NCBI GenBank assembly: GCA_050744085.1
Contig: JBOGGU010000131.1
Coordinates: 1 to 22,834, forward strand
DNA: 22,834 nt
Direction of reading: 5' to 3'
DNA from: JAVKSL01 sp050744085
Lineage (GTDB): Bacteria; Actinomycetota; Acidimicrobiia; Acidimicrobiales; JAJPHD01
Shown piece after piece: positions 13,735 through 20,824 of this stretch. The notes below the pieces were generated by a model that was not told the origin of the DNA, searched no databases, and worked only from the letters and a program-made list of their open reading frames with translations. The stretch's first letter is position 1. Every line of letters begins with the position of its first letter. The position numbers were made by a program, and so were the translations under genes.

Positions 13735-15318
13735 ATGAGAGCCACCCTCGCCCCCGCGCCCGCGCCAGCGCCCAGCTTCGCCCCGGCGCCTGCCGCCGCC
13801 CCCGCAGGTGTGCGCCGACCCTGGGTGGCCAAGGAAGGCGCCGGCGTCGGTGTGGCGATCGGGTTCATCACCGTGGCCGGTCTTGCCCTGCTGGCCATCC
13901 AGCTGTCTCAGCCAGGGTACCTGTTCGGGGTCACCGAGTACGACGACGCTGTCTACTTCGGCGCGGCGGTGCGCCTGGTGCACGGCGCCCTTCCTTACCA
14001 CGACTACGTGTTCCAACAGCCGCCTGGAATCGCCCTCCTGCTGTCCCCCATAGGGCTGCTCTCGCGCTTGATCGGCACCCGTGACGGCCTTGCGGTGGCC
14101 CGGGTGCTCACGGTCCTCGTAGGGGGTGCGAACATTGCCCTGCTCGGGCGCCTGCTGCGTCACCGGGGCTTGCCAGCCGCGCTGGTCGGGTGTGCCGCGC
14201 TGGCTGCCTTCCCTGCCACGATCCGCTCCGCCCACACGGTCCTCCTCGAGCCCTACCTGGTCCTCGCCTGCCTGGTCGGGGCGATCATCGCCTTCGAGGG
14301 GGACGAGCTGGCCGAGGGTCGGCGGCTGGCCTGGGCGGGGGTCGTCTTCGGCCTCGCCGGTGCGGTGAAGCTGTGGGCGATCTTCCCCGTGCTGGTCATC
14401 GCCGCGCTCTGCCTGCCGGATGTGCGCCGCCGCCTCGTCCCCTTCGTCGGGGGCGTCGCGGCAGGCTTCGTGGTGCCCTGCGCACCGTTCTTCCTTGTCG
14501 CACCGGGTCGCTTTGTCACCGAGACCATCACCGACCAGCTGAGCCGGTTGGTGGTCTCACCGGTCCCGGTTCTTGCCCGCCTGGAGGTGCTAACCGGGAT
14601 GGGGGGCAGCGGCATACCGCTGACCGCTGCGGCCACGGCAGGGGTGGTGCTGGTCCTGGCAGCTTTCATGGCCGGCTCCTTTGTCGCCACCCGGCTGGGG
14701 CTGAGCCGCCTCGAGTCCTTCGTCCTCGGCACGGGTTCCCTGGTGATGCTTGCGTTCTTGGTTGCCGGCCAGTTCTTCGGTCACTACGCTGCCTTCTTTG
14801 CCCTGTTCCTGGCCGCCTTGCTCGGCTTGGCGGCTGCCAGGTGGCGGCTCACCTCGCCGGTGGGCCCGATGGGGACCGCTCTGGCCGCAGTGGTGCTGGG
14901 CGGAGCGATCTTCGCTTCGGGCGCGAGCTTCCTCGAGCGCGACTACTCGTCCGGCGTCGACCCTGGCCTGGTTATCCAGCGCTCCGTCCCAGCTGGCGCT
15001 TGCGTGGTGACTGACCTGACGTCGGAGACGATCACCGCCAATCGTCTGGTCGCCAATTCCCCTCGCTGCCCCCTCCTGCTCGACGGGGCCGGCACCGACA
15101 GGGTCCTCGGCGGCAACCAGGACGCCCTACCACGAGACACATCGGCCCCGGCCGTGGGACGGGCCTGGCTCTCCTACCTGGAGCGAGCCCAGTACGTGGT
15201 GCTGAGCTCTCCCCGGACCCAGCAGATCCCCTGGACCCCCCAGATCCAGGCCTACTCTGCGGCGCACTTCGTGCGAGTCAAGGCCCTCGGTGTGTACCTC
15301 TACCGACGGACCAGCTGA
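13735..15318 (+). CDS. Polytopic GT-C glycosyltransferase (ArnT/PMT-like)
   Basis: A 527-residue integral membrane protein. A low-complexity Ala/Pro N-terminus (residues 2-25) is followed by the first membrane helix, then TEYDDAVYFGAAVRLVHG and LPYHDYVFQQPPG. The paired Asp residues in this first outer loop are the hallmark of GT-C enzymes, which use lipid-linked sugars and act on the outer face of the membrane. About ten further hydrophobic segments follow, then a C-terminal soluble part from about residue 402 with a Cys pair (CVVTDL...CPLLL). The acceptor and sugar cannot be read. The gene starts 72 bases after the propeller gene and may be co-transcribed with it or use its own promoter at 13719. 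A decayed partial copy lies at 10662-10741. Confidence 0.82.
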   Translation: MRATLAPAPAPAPSFAPAPAAAPAGVRRPWVAKEGAGVGVAIGFITVAGLALLAIQLSQPGYLFGVTEYDDAVYFGAAVRLVHGALPYHDYVFQQPPGIALLLSPIGLLSRLIGTRDGLAVARVLTVLVGGANIALLGRLLRHRGLPAALVGCAALAAFPATIRSAHTVLLEPYLVLACLVGAIIAFEGDELAEGRRLAWAGVVFGLAGAVKLWAIFPVLVIAALCLPDVRRRLVPFVGGVAAGFVVPCAPFFLVAPGRFVTETITDQLSRLVVSPVPVLARLEVLTGMGGSGIPLTAAATAGVVLVLAAFMAGSFVATRLGLSRLESFVLGTGSLVMLAFLVAGQFFGHYAAFFALFLAALLGLAAARWRLTSPVGPMGTALAAVVLGGAIFASGASFLERDYSSGVDPGLVIQRSVPAGACVVTDLTSETITANRLVANSPRCPLLLDGAGTDRVLGGNQDALPRDTSAPAVGRAWLSYLERAQYVVLSSPRTQQIPWTPQIQAYSAAHFVRVKALGVYLYRRTS

Positions 15319-15338
15319 GCGCACAGTCGAGGGCCAGG

Positions 15339-15344
15339 TATCCT
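15339..15344 (+). promoter_or_regulatory. -10 hexamer of a leaderless promoter
   Basis: TATCCT ends six bases before the GTG at 15351, so transcription should begin on the start codon. No Shine-Dalgarno sequence precedes the gene. Confidence 0.5.
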
Positions 15345-15350
15345 CGCCGG

Positions 15351-16532
15351 GTGGAGTACCCAGACGACGACTTCGAGTTCCCCATCGGGGACATCGTGGA
15401 CCTGATCCTGCTTGACCCGAGCGCCGCCGACGTATTCGTCACCCAGGTCCATGGCGCAGTCGAGCCGCCGGCAAGCCAGGAGCTGCACGACCAGGTGATG
15501 CAGGCGCTCCACCACCACGCCCTCGCTGGCGAGAGCCTGCTGGGCGCGGTCGAGCGACCCGATCCGGGGGAGGCCACCGCGCCGAGCCTCCGGGAGCTAA
15601 TCTGGGACGCCCTGGAGGAGGTCGGGGCTCGCAAGCCCGGGACCCCCCAGTTCGGCCTGGCCCTGGACCGCCTGGCCACCGCAGTCAAGCCGCACGCGAG
15701 CGTCGAGGTCCCCGAAGTGGAGCCGCAGGCCTGGGACCCGAGGATCCCCCAGGACCTCCCGGACCTGTACGTGCGGGGGGCCGAGCCGGCCGACGCCGAG
15801 CCCGAGGTGCCCAGACAGCGCCTGCCGCCGCCCGAGGACCTGTTCGTCTCCCTGGAGGAGCAGGCCTCCAACGTGCGACGCTGGAATGCCGAGCGCTCCT
15901 GGGGCCTGAGCGAGCGCCAGCTCGACGCCATCGACCTCACACCCCAATCCCACGACGATCCCCTGGTGGTGGACCTCCTGGCCGTCTACCTGGACGATCA
16001 CGACGAGATGGACGCTGTGCGCCACACCTGCCGCCAGCTCTGGCAGGTCGCCGCCGCTCGCCAGCCGGCCGCGTGGAGCTGGGACTGGTACTGGGACACC
16101 TGGCTGGGCCACCCGATGCCGGTGCGCCTGGCTCCGGGGATCGAGCACCGGCCGGGAGTGCGCAGGGTGACCGTCGACCTCGGCGCGCACTGGAGGCCGG
16201 GTCACCACACCAGGCCCTGCAACGTCCGCGGGCCGGACTCTGCCCACGCCGAGGTCCTCGCGGCCGCAGCGCACTTCCCCGCATGGGTACGGGCGATGGA
16301 CGGGACCAGCGTCCCCTTCGTCTGGGTCTCCGGCTACCAGGTGACCATGGTGGAGCGTGCGGCGCACCGGCGGCTGCCGACGCTCGCGTGGAGCGGATTC
16401 TGGGGCACGCTGAGCTTCGTGGCCCACTGGGCTGACTACTCGCAGAGCACATTTGCCTCACCAACCTGCGCGGTCGCCGAGTCAGTCGAACACGACGGTC
16501 TTCTTGCCGTACACCAGGACCCTGTCGGTTAG
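15351..16532 (+). CDS. Hypothetical acidic protein with a Trp-rich segment
   Basis: A 393-residue soluble protein that I do not recognise. The first 190 residues are acidic and helical with Pro-rich stretches (EVPEVEPQ, RQRLPPPEDL). Residues 240-260 are strikingly Trp-rich (WSWDWYWDTWLGHPMP). The C-terminal part has WRPGHHTRPCNVRGPDSAH and FVWVSGYQVTMVERAAHRR. No signal peptide or membrane helix is visible. The GTG start is supported by the TATCCT promoter six bases upstream. The last 51 bases overlap the 3' end of purU on the other strand. Codon use looks like that of the neighbours, and the even pattern of the text supports a real gene, perhaps confined to this lineage. Confidence 0.7.
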   Translation: MEYPDDDFEFPIGDIVDLILLDPSAADVFVTQVHGAVEPPASQELHDQVMQALHHHALAGESLLGAVERPDPGEATAPSLRELIWDALEEVGARKPGTPQFGLALDRLATAVKPHASVEVPEVEPQAWDPRIPQDLPDLYVRGAEPADAEPEVPRQRLPPPEDLFVSLEEQASNVRRWNAERSWGLSERQLDAIDLTPQSHDDPLVVDLLAVYLDDHDEMDAVRHTCRQLWQVAAARQPAAWSWDWYWDTWLGHPMPVRLAPGIEHRPGVRRVTVDLGAHWRPGHHTRPCNVRGPDSAHAEVLAAAAHFPAWVRAMDGTSVPFVWVSGYQVTMVERAAHRRLPTLAWSGFWGTLSFVAHWADYSQSTFASPTCAVAESVEHDGLLAVHQDPVG

Positions 16533-17357
16533 GTGGGCATGCACCGCCCTCGCCAGGACCGCCGTCTCCAGGTCTCGCCCCTTGCGGGCCAGGTCCTCCA
16601 CCGAGTCGCGGTGGCTGGCCCGGGCCACGTCCTGGGCGATGATCGGGCCCTCGTCGAGCTCCTCCGTGGCGTAGTGGGCGGTCGCGCCGATCAGCTTGAC
16701 CCCGCGGGCGTGGGCCTGAGCGTAGGCCCGGCCCCCGGCGAAAGCAGGAAGGAACGAATGGTGGATGTTGACCACCCTGTCCCTGTAGGCCTCTATCACC
16801 GCAGGTGACAGGATCTGCATGTAGCGGGCCAGGACGACCAGCTCGACGTCGTAGCTGGCCAGGAGTTCCAGCAGCTCTGCCTCGTGGGTCGCCTTGGACG
16901 CGGGCAGCTCGTGGAAGGGGACGCCGAAGTGCCCTGCCGCCTCGGCGTGGTCTCCACGGTTGCTCACCACCGCCACTATCTCGGCGGGCAGCTCGCCGGC
17001 CCGCCACCGCGCCAGCAGGTCGTAGAGGCAGTGGGCCTGGCCAGAGACCAGCACCGCCAGGCGGCGCACCTCGTCGGAGTAGCGCACCCGCCACGACATC
17101 CCCAGCTCGGCCGCCAGGACCGAGAACTCGGCGAACAGCTCCTCGCGGCTCAGCTCGAAGCCATCCAGGCGCAGCTCCACCCGCTGGAAGAACACGCCCG
17201 CTTGCTCGTCGGTGTGCTGGTCCGCGTGGGTGATGTCGCCCCCGTGGCGCCACACGAAGTCCGCGACCCTGGCCACCAAGCCTCGCCGGTCCGGGCCGGA
17301 CAGCAGGAGTCGAGCGGTGGGCCCACCCCGCCCTGGACCTCCGGCCCCCGTGCTCAC
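16482..17357 (-). CDS. purU: Formyltetrahydrofolate deformylase
   Basis: A 291-residue enzyme that hydrolyses 10-formyltetrahydrofolate to formate and tetrahydrofolate, balancing the one-carbon pool and supplying formate for purine synthesis. An N-terminal ACT domain (about residues 14-95; LLLSGPDRRGLVARVADFV) senses ligands. The formyltransferase-fold catalytic domain has N197, H199 and S201 in NIHHSFLP and D235 in GATAHYATEELDEGPII, the expected active-site set of the PurN/PurU family. The start GTG overlaps the tadA stop (GTGA); a longer upstream frame would run through tadA. It ends in a 51-base convergent overlap with the hypothetical gene on the other strand. Confidence 0.93.
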   Translation of the reverse strand: MSTGAGGPGRGGPTARLLLSGPDRRGLVARVADFVWRHGGDITHADQHTDEQAGVFFQRVELRLDGFELSREELFAEFSVLAAELGMSWRVRYSDEVRRLAVLVSGQAHCLYDLLARWRAGELPAEIVAVVSNRGDHAEAAGHFGVPFHELPASKATHEAELLELLASYDVELVVLARYMQILSPAVIEAYRDRVVNIHHSFLPAFAGGRAYAQAHARGVKLIGATAHYATEELDEGPIIAQDVARASHRDSVEDLARKGRDLETAVLARAVHAHLTDRVLVYGKKTVVFD

Positions 17358-17815
17358 CTGCGCCTCCCGGCAAAGAAGCCCGCCACCAGCTCGGAGCACC
17401 TCCCCGCCATCACGCCGGCTGTCACCTCTACCTCGTGGTTGAGGCGGGGGTCTGCGCACAGGTTGTAGAGCGACCCGCAGGCTCCCCCCTTGGCGTCCGC
17501 CGCGCCGAAGACCAGCCGGCCCACCCGGGCGGCCACCAGCGCCCCCGCACACATCGCGCAGGGCTCCAGGGTCACCACCATGCAGGCAGCTGCACCGAGG
17601 CGCCACGACCCGAGAGCCGCCGCGGCATCGCGCAGCGCCAGCATCTCGGCGTGCGCGGTCGGGTCGCCGAGCAGCTCGCGCTCGTTATGCCGGGCGCTCA
17701 GGACCTCCCCGTCGACCAGCACCACCGCTCCGACCGGTACGTCGCCGTGGGCGGGCGCCCCCTCGGCCTCCTCGATGGCGAGGGCCATGGCCCCCTCATC
17801 GGTGCGACGCGTCAT
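17354..17815 (-). CDS. tadA: tRNA-specific adenosine-34 deaminase (CDA fold)
   Basis: A 153-residue zinc deaminase that converts A34 to inosine in tRNA-Arg(ACG), allowing wobble decoding. The zinc and proton-shuttle residues are present: H55 and E57 in TAHAEM, and C86 and C89 in LEPCAMCAGA. The LVFGAADAKGGACGSLYNL block and the NHEVEVTAGV tail are typical of TadA rather than cytosine deaminases. The ATG overlaps the exonuclease stop and its TGA overlaps the purU start, so the three genes form one operon. Confidence 0.92.
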   Translation of the reverse strand: MTRRTDEGAMALAIEEAEGAPAHGDVPVGAVVLVDGEVLSARHNERELLGDPTAHAEMLALRDAAAALGSWRLGAAACMVVTLEPCAMCAGALVAARVGRLVFGAADAKGGACGSLYNLCADPRLNHEVEVTAGVMAGRCSELVAGFFAGRRR

Positions 17816-18717
17816 CAGCGGGGCACAGCCCGCTTGGCGGCGGCGACCCGTGAGGCTCGGGTGGCCAGGCCGGGGGCGTCGAGGCGGCGGGCCAGGCCCT
17901 CGAAGCTTGCAGTGGGGCCCGACCAGGCCAGCTCGTCCACACCCGAGAGCAGGGTCGTGTCGATGCGCAGGGTTGCCAGCTCCCGGAAGGAGAGTGCCAG
18001 CTCGCGGTTTGCGGCGAGGGTGGCGGCAAGGCTGTAGCCGTTCCGGACCGTCACCTCCCACTGCCCCTGCGCGTCGGGTATCGCCTCCAGGTGGCCGTAG
18101 CGGGCGAGCACTGCCGCCGCTGACTTGGCCCCCCACCCGCCCAGGCCGGGGAAGCCGTCGGAGGAGTCGCCTACCAGCCCCAGCCAATCGGGGATCGACG
18201 CCGGGGCTACCCCGTAGCGGGCCCACACCCCGGCCTCGTCGGTGACCGTGGCGTCGGTGTTGCGGCTGCGCCGGTCGAGCTGGACCACCCGGTCTCCGAC
18301 CACGCACTGGGCCAGGTCCTTGTCCGGGGTGCAGATGACCACCTGTTCGACCCGGTCGTCCGCGGCGGCCACCGCAGCAGCAGAGGCGAGGGCGTCGTCC
18401 GCCTCCAGCTCGACCATCGGCCACACGACGACCCCGAGCGCTGCGATCCCCTCCTCCAGCAGGCCGAACTGGGAGGCCAGCTCGGGCGGTGTGCCGGCGC
18501 CGGTCTTGTAGCCTGCCCAGAGCTGGTTGCGGAACGATTCGATGACGTGGTCGGTGGCCACCCCGAGGTGCGTGGCCCCACCCTCCAGCAGCTCCAGCAG
18601 CGACCCCAGCACCCCGCGGGTCGCAGCCACCTCCTCGCCAGCAGCGCTCACGTGCGACGGCCGGCCGAAGTGGTGGCGGAACAGCTCGAAGGTCCCGTCG
18701 ACCAGGTGCACCTTCAC
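17815..18717 (-). CDS. 5'-3' exonuclease of the PolA N-terminal/FEN type
   Basis: A 300-residue stand-alone 5'-3' exonuclease related to the N-terminal domain of DNA polymerase I and to ExoIX/Xni. It would act on flap or nicked DNA. The acidic metal-binding residues are visible: D7 (LVDGTFELFR), E105, D107 and D108 (ELEADD), D132 and D134 (TPDKD), and D184 and D187 (GDSSDGFPG). The last lies in the helix-3-turn-helix DNA-binding motif that continues GLGGWGAKSAAAVL. FRNQLWAGYKTG is the arch region. I chose GTG 18717 because a TATGGT promoter hexamer ends six bases upstream and the product then starts MKVHLVDG; GTG 18723 gives two extra residues. It heads the exonuclease-tadA-purU operon. Confidence 0.88.
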   Translation of the reverse strand: MKVHLVDGTFELFRHHFGRPSHVSAAGEEVAATRGVLGSLLELLEGGATHLGVATDHVIESFRNQLWAGYKTGAGTPPELASQFGLLEEGIAALGVVVWPMVELEADDALASAAAVAAADDRVEQVVICTPDKDLAQCVVGDRVVQLDRRSRNTDATVTDEAGVWARYGVAPASIPDWLGLVGDSSDGFPGLGGWGAKSAAAVLARYGHLEAIPDAQGQWEVTVRNGYSLAATLAANRELALSFRELATLRIDTTLLSGVDELAWSGPTASFEGLARRLDAPGLATRASRVAAAKRAVPR

Positions 18718-18723
18718 GAGCAC

Positions 18724-18729
18724 ACCATA
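18724..18729 (-). promoter_or_regulatory. -10 hexamer of a leaderless promoter for the exonuclease operon
   Basis: On the minus strand TATGGT is followed by GTGCTC and then the GTG at 18717, a six-base spacing that puts the transcription start on the start codon. Confidence 0.5.
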
Positions 18730-18787
18730 GAGCCCTTTGGAAAAATGGGGCGTAGCTCGCCGGAGTCACCGTCCCACTCACCACGGT

Positions 18788-18803
18788 TCCCGCCCGGGCG
18801 GGA
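18788..18803 (-). terminator. Perfect palindrome after the SnoaL-like gene
   Basis: TCCCGCCCGGGCGGGA is a perfect 16-base palindrome (6-bp stem, CCGG loop) seven bases after the SnoaL-like stop on the minus strand. No T-run follows directly; a run of five T lies about 42 bases further on. It probably ends or attenuates transcription before the exonuclease promoter, or binds a dimeric regulator. Confidence 0.45.
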
Positions 18804-18810
18804 CGGCGCT

Positions 18811-19164
18811 CTACGGCTTGGGCCCGGCGGCGAGGATCTCTCTGGGGTCGAAAGTTGCCCGGATGGCGGTGATCCTGCCGTGCTCCACGTGGCTCCAGTT
18901 GGCGGTGGCGGCGGGCGGGGCGATAGTTGTGTGGAGCCGGAACCAGGTGATGACGTCGGTGTCGTCGGCCAAGCGGACGAGGACCTCGATGTCGGTGATG
19001 ATCTGCGCCATGCCCATCAGGCCGGCGACGGTCTCGTCGACACCGTCGGTGGTCCCGAGCGTCCCGATGAAGGTGACGTCGTCTGCCAGGATCGACCGGA
19101 GGCGGTCGGGGTCGCGGGCCTGCCAGGCCTCGAAGTAGATGGCGACGAGCTCGGCCGGCGTCAC
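18811..19164 (-). CDS. SnoaL-like / NTF2-fold small protein
   Basis: A 117-residue protein with the layout of SnoaL-like domains: an N-terminal helix pair (VAIYFEAWQARDPDRLRSI), LADDVTFIG, a middle helix ending GMAQIITDIEVLV, and two long strands (VITWFRLHTTI and WSHVEHGRITAIRATFDPRE). Members act as small-molecule isomerases or hydrolases, or simply bind ligands; no catalytic residues can be assigned here. The GTG at 19164 is preceded by AGGAG five bases away, lying within the end of the VOC gene, so the two genes form an operon. Confidence 0.75.
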   Translation of the reverse strand: MTPAELVAIYFEAWQARDPDRLRSILADDVTFIGTLGTTDGVDETVAGLMGMAQIITDIEVLVRLADDTDVITWFRLHTTIAPPAATANWSHVEHGRITAIRATFDPREILAAGPKP

Positions 19165-19166
19165 GG

Positions 19167-19580
19167 CTACTCCTGGACCAGCTCGATGAGGGTGCCAAAT
19201 GCGCCTTTGGGGTGCAGGAACGCCACCACTGTCCCCCGGGAGCCGGCCCTCGGCCGCTCGTCCAGGACGCTCGCCCCGGCCCGCTTGGCCTCCTGCAGGG
19301 CGAGGGCGCAGTCGGCAACCCGGTAGGCGATGTGGTGGAGGCCCTCCCCCCGGCGCTCCAGCCAGCGGGCGACGGGCGAGTCGGCCCGGGTCGGAGTGAG
19401 GAGCTGGATCCACGAGTCCCCCAACGGGATGAGCGCCTCCTCGACGCCGTCGAGGTCCATGCACTCCCGATGGGCAACCTTCAGCCCGAACGTTGCCTCG
19501 TACCACGCGACCGCCGCATCCAGGTCTCGCACGGCGAGGCCGACGTGGTCGATGTCGGTGAACATCGGTGGGTGGCCCAT
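19167..19580 (-). CDS. VOC-family protein, probable methylmalonyl-CoA epimerase
   Basis: A 137-residue vicinal-oxygen-chelate protein with two beta-alpha-beta repeats. The first starts IDHVGLAVRDLDAAVAWYE and the second LHHIAYRVADCALAL. The likely metal ligands are H12, Q59, H83 and E133, matching methylmalonyl-CoA epimerase (which interconverts R and S methylmalonyl-CoA in propionate and branched-chain breakdown). AERRGEG-like text before LHHIAY and HPKGAFGTLIELVQ at the end are typical of that enzyme. I chose ATG 19580 because TACGGT ends seven bases before it; the frame also offers GTG 19589, which lies inside that hexamer, and ATG 19565. The SnoaL-like gene follows directly. Confidence 0.82.
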   Translation of the reverse strand: MGHPPMFTDIDHVGLAVRDLDAAVAWYEATFGLKVAHRECMDLDGVEEALIPLGDSWIQLLTPTRADSPVARWLERRGEGLHHIAYRVADCALALQEAKRAGASVLDERPRAGSRGTVVAFLHPKGAFGTLIELVQE

Positions 19581-19587
19581 CTGGGCC

Positions 19588-19593
19588 ACCGTA
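19588..19593 (-). promoter_or_regulatory. -10 hexamer of a leaderless promoter for the VOC gene
   Basis: TACGGT on the minus strand ends seven bases before the ATG at 19580. It sits in the 31-base gap after recR, so the VOC-SnoaL pair can be transcribed apart from dnaX-ybaB-recR. Confidence 0.45.
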
Positions 19594-19611
19594 GCTGAGG
19601 GCCCGGCGACG

Positions 19612-20211
19612 TTAGCCGCTCATGTCGCGGCGGCCCTCGATGGCTCGGCCCAGGGTCAGCTCGTCGGCATACTCGAGGTCACCCCCTACCGGCAGGCCAC
19701 TGGCTATGCGCGTGACGCGAAGGCCGAGCGGGGTCAGGAGACGGGCCAGGTACATGGCGGTTGCTTCGCCCTCCAGGTTGGGATTGGTGCACAAGATGAC
19801 CTCGGCTACCCCCTCGGGCTCGATGCGGGCGAGCAGCTCCCGCACCCTTAGCTGCTCGGGGCCGATGCCCTCGATCGGGTTGATCGCCCCTTGCAGGACG
19901 TGGTAGCGGCCCCGAAACTCCCTCGTGCGCTCCACTGCGACGATGTCGCGAGGGTCCTCGACGACGCAGAGCACGGTGCCGTCGCGCCGAGGGTCGGTGC
20001 AGATGGCGCAGCACTCGGCATCGGCGATGTTGAAGCACCTGACGCATATCGAGGTGCGCTGCTTGGCCTCGACGATCGAGTGGGCCAAGCGCAGGGCCTC
20101 CTCCTCGGGGATCTTCAGCAAGTAGAAGGCGATTCGCTGGGCCGACTTCGGGCCGATGCCAGGCAGCCGCCCGAGGGAGTCGATGAGGTCCTGAACGGGC
20201 CCGGCGTACAT
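19612..20211 (-). CDS. recR: Recombination mediator RecR
   Basis: A 199-residue RecR protein that, with RecO and RecF, loads RecA on gapped DNA. An N-terminal helix-hairpin-helix (LGRLPGIGPKSAQRIAFYLL) is followed by a four-Cys zinc finger (C56, C59, C68, C71) and a Toprim domain with E85 and D86 in LCVVEDPRD, then LQGAINPIEGIGPEQL and LCTNPNLEGEATAMYLARLL. The length is exactly that of the family. It follows ybaB with a 7-base gap, keeping the widely conserved dnaX-ybaB-recR order. Confidence 0.96.
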   Translation of the reverse strand: MYAGPVQDLIDSLGRLPGIGPKSAQRIAFYLLKIPEEEALRLAHSIVEAKQRTSICVRCFNIADAECCAICTDPRRDGTVLCVVEDPRDIVAVERTREFRGRYHVLQGAINPIEGIGPEQLRVRELLARIEPEGVAEVILCTNPNLEGEATAMYLARLLTPLGLRVTRIASGLPVGGDLEYADELTLGRAIEGRRDMSG

Positions 20212-20218
20212 CGGCCGC

Positions 20219-20824
20219 TCAGCCGGCGGGCCGGGTCGGTGGGTCGGTTGGGCCAGGGGGGCCGTCGGTTGGGCCAGGGGGGCCGTCGGTTGGGCTAGGG
20301 GGGCCGTCGGTTGGCTCGGCAGCATCGGTGGGGGGCTCCGGCGGGTGGTCGGTCGGGGCCGGGCTTGCCAGGCCGAACGCCTGCATCGCCCCGGATAGCA
20401 GGTCCGGAAGGCTCGCACCGAGCCCGGACAGCATGCCGGGCAGGTCCGCGCCGAGCCCAGACAGGCCGCCAAGGAGCTTGTCCAGGCCACCTCCGCCGGG
20501 GCTCGCTGGCTCCGCTCGGCTGAGCGCGTCGTTGATCGCGACCGTCAACAGGTCCTCCAGGAGGCTGTGGTCGTCGGGGTCGATGGCGCTCGGGTCGACG
20601 TGGACCTCTCCGCAGGCGAGCCCTGAGGGCACCCCCTCCCGCGGCAACAGGGTGACGGTGACCATCCCGCCACCGGCGGTCCCCACGACACTGGCCTCGT
20701 TCGCGTCGTCGTCGGCGTCTTGGGCCACGTCTGCAGGGGCCGTCGGGTCCGGATCGCGTCCGCCCGAGCCTTGGGCCTGGCGCAATAGCGCGCCGATGTC
20801 CGGGAGCTCGAAACCTCCGCTCAT
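20219..20824 (-). CDS. YbaB/EbfC-like nucleoid-associated protein with unusual tails
   Basis: A 201-residue protein in the position of ybaB, between dnaX and recR. The central part (about 46-105; VVGTAGGGMVTVTLLPREGV, then VHVDPSAIDPDDHSLLEDLL and VAINDALSRAE) is the YbaB/EbfC fold, a DNA-binding homodimer. Typical members are about 105 residues. Here an acidic N-terminus (DADDDANEA) is followed after the core by a Gly/Leu-rich stretch (GLDKLLGGLSGLGADLPGML) and a C-terminal tail of PTDGPPG repeats. The normal N-terminal coiled helix is short. The ATG overlaps the dnaX stop (ATGA). Family assignment rests mainly on position and the core pattern. Confidence 0.82.
   Translation of the reverse strand: MSGGFELPDIGALLRQAQGSGGRDPDPTAPADVAQDADDDANEASVVGTAGGGMVTVTLLPREGVPSGLACGEVHVDPSAIDPDDHSLLEDLLTVAINDALSRAEPASPGGGGLDKLLGGLSGLGADLPGMLSGLGASLPDLLSGAMQAFGLASPAPTDHPPEPPTDAAEPTDGPPSPTDGPPGPTDGPPGPTDPPTRPAG
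20243..20305 (-). repeat. 21-base tandem repeat at the end of the ybaB gene
   Basis: Three copies (20243-20263, 20264-20284, 20285-20305) differ at one base, with degenerate copies on both sides. They encode Gly-Pro-Thr-Asp-Gly-Pro-Pro units. The in-frame length allows copy-number change without disrupting the reading frame. Confidence 0.9.

Noticed and set aside
14190..15014. A 274-codon plus-strand frame inside the glycosyltransferase gene.
   Set aside because: It is a shifted-frame shadow with Arg/Gly/Pro-rich text, while the other frame has a consistent membrane-helix pattern.
17354..19477. A 707-codon open frame on the minus strand covering tadA and extending back through the exonuclease, SnoaL-like and VOC genes.
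   Set aside because: Only the tadA part has family motifs. The upstream part is Arg/Pro/Gly-rich out-of-frame text over well supported genes, as expected at high GC.
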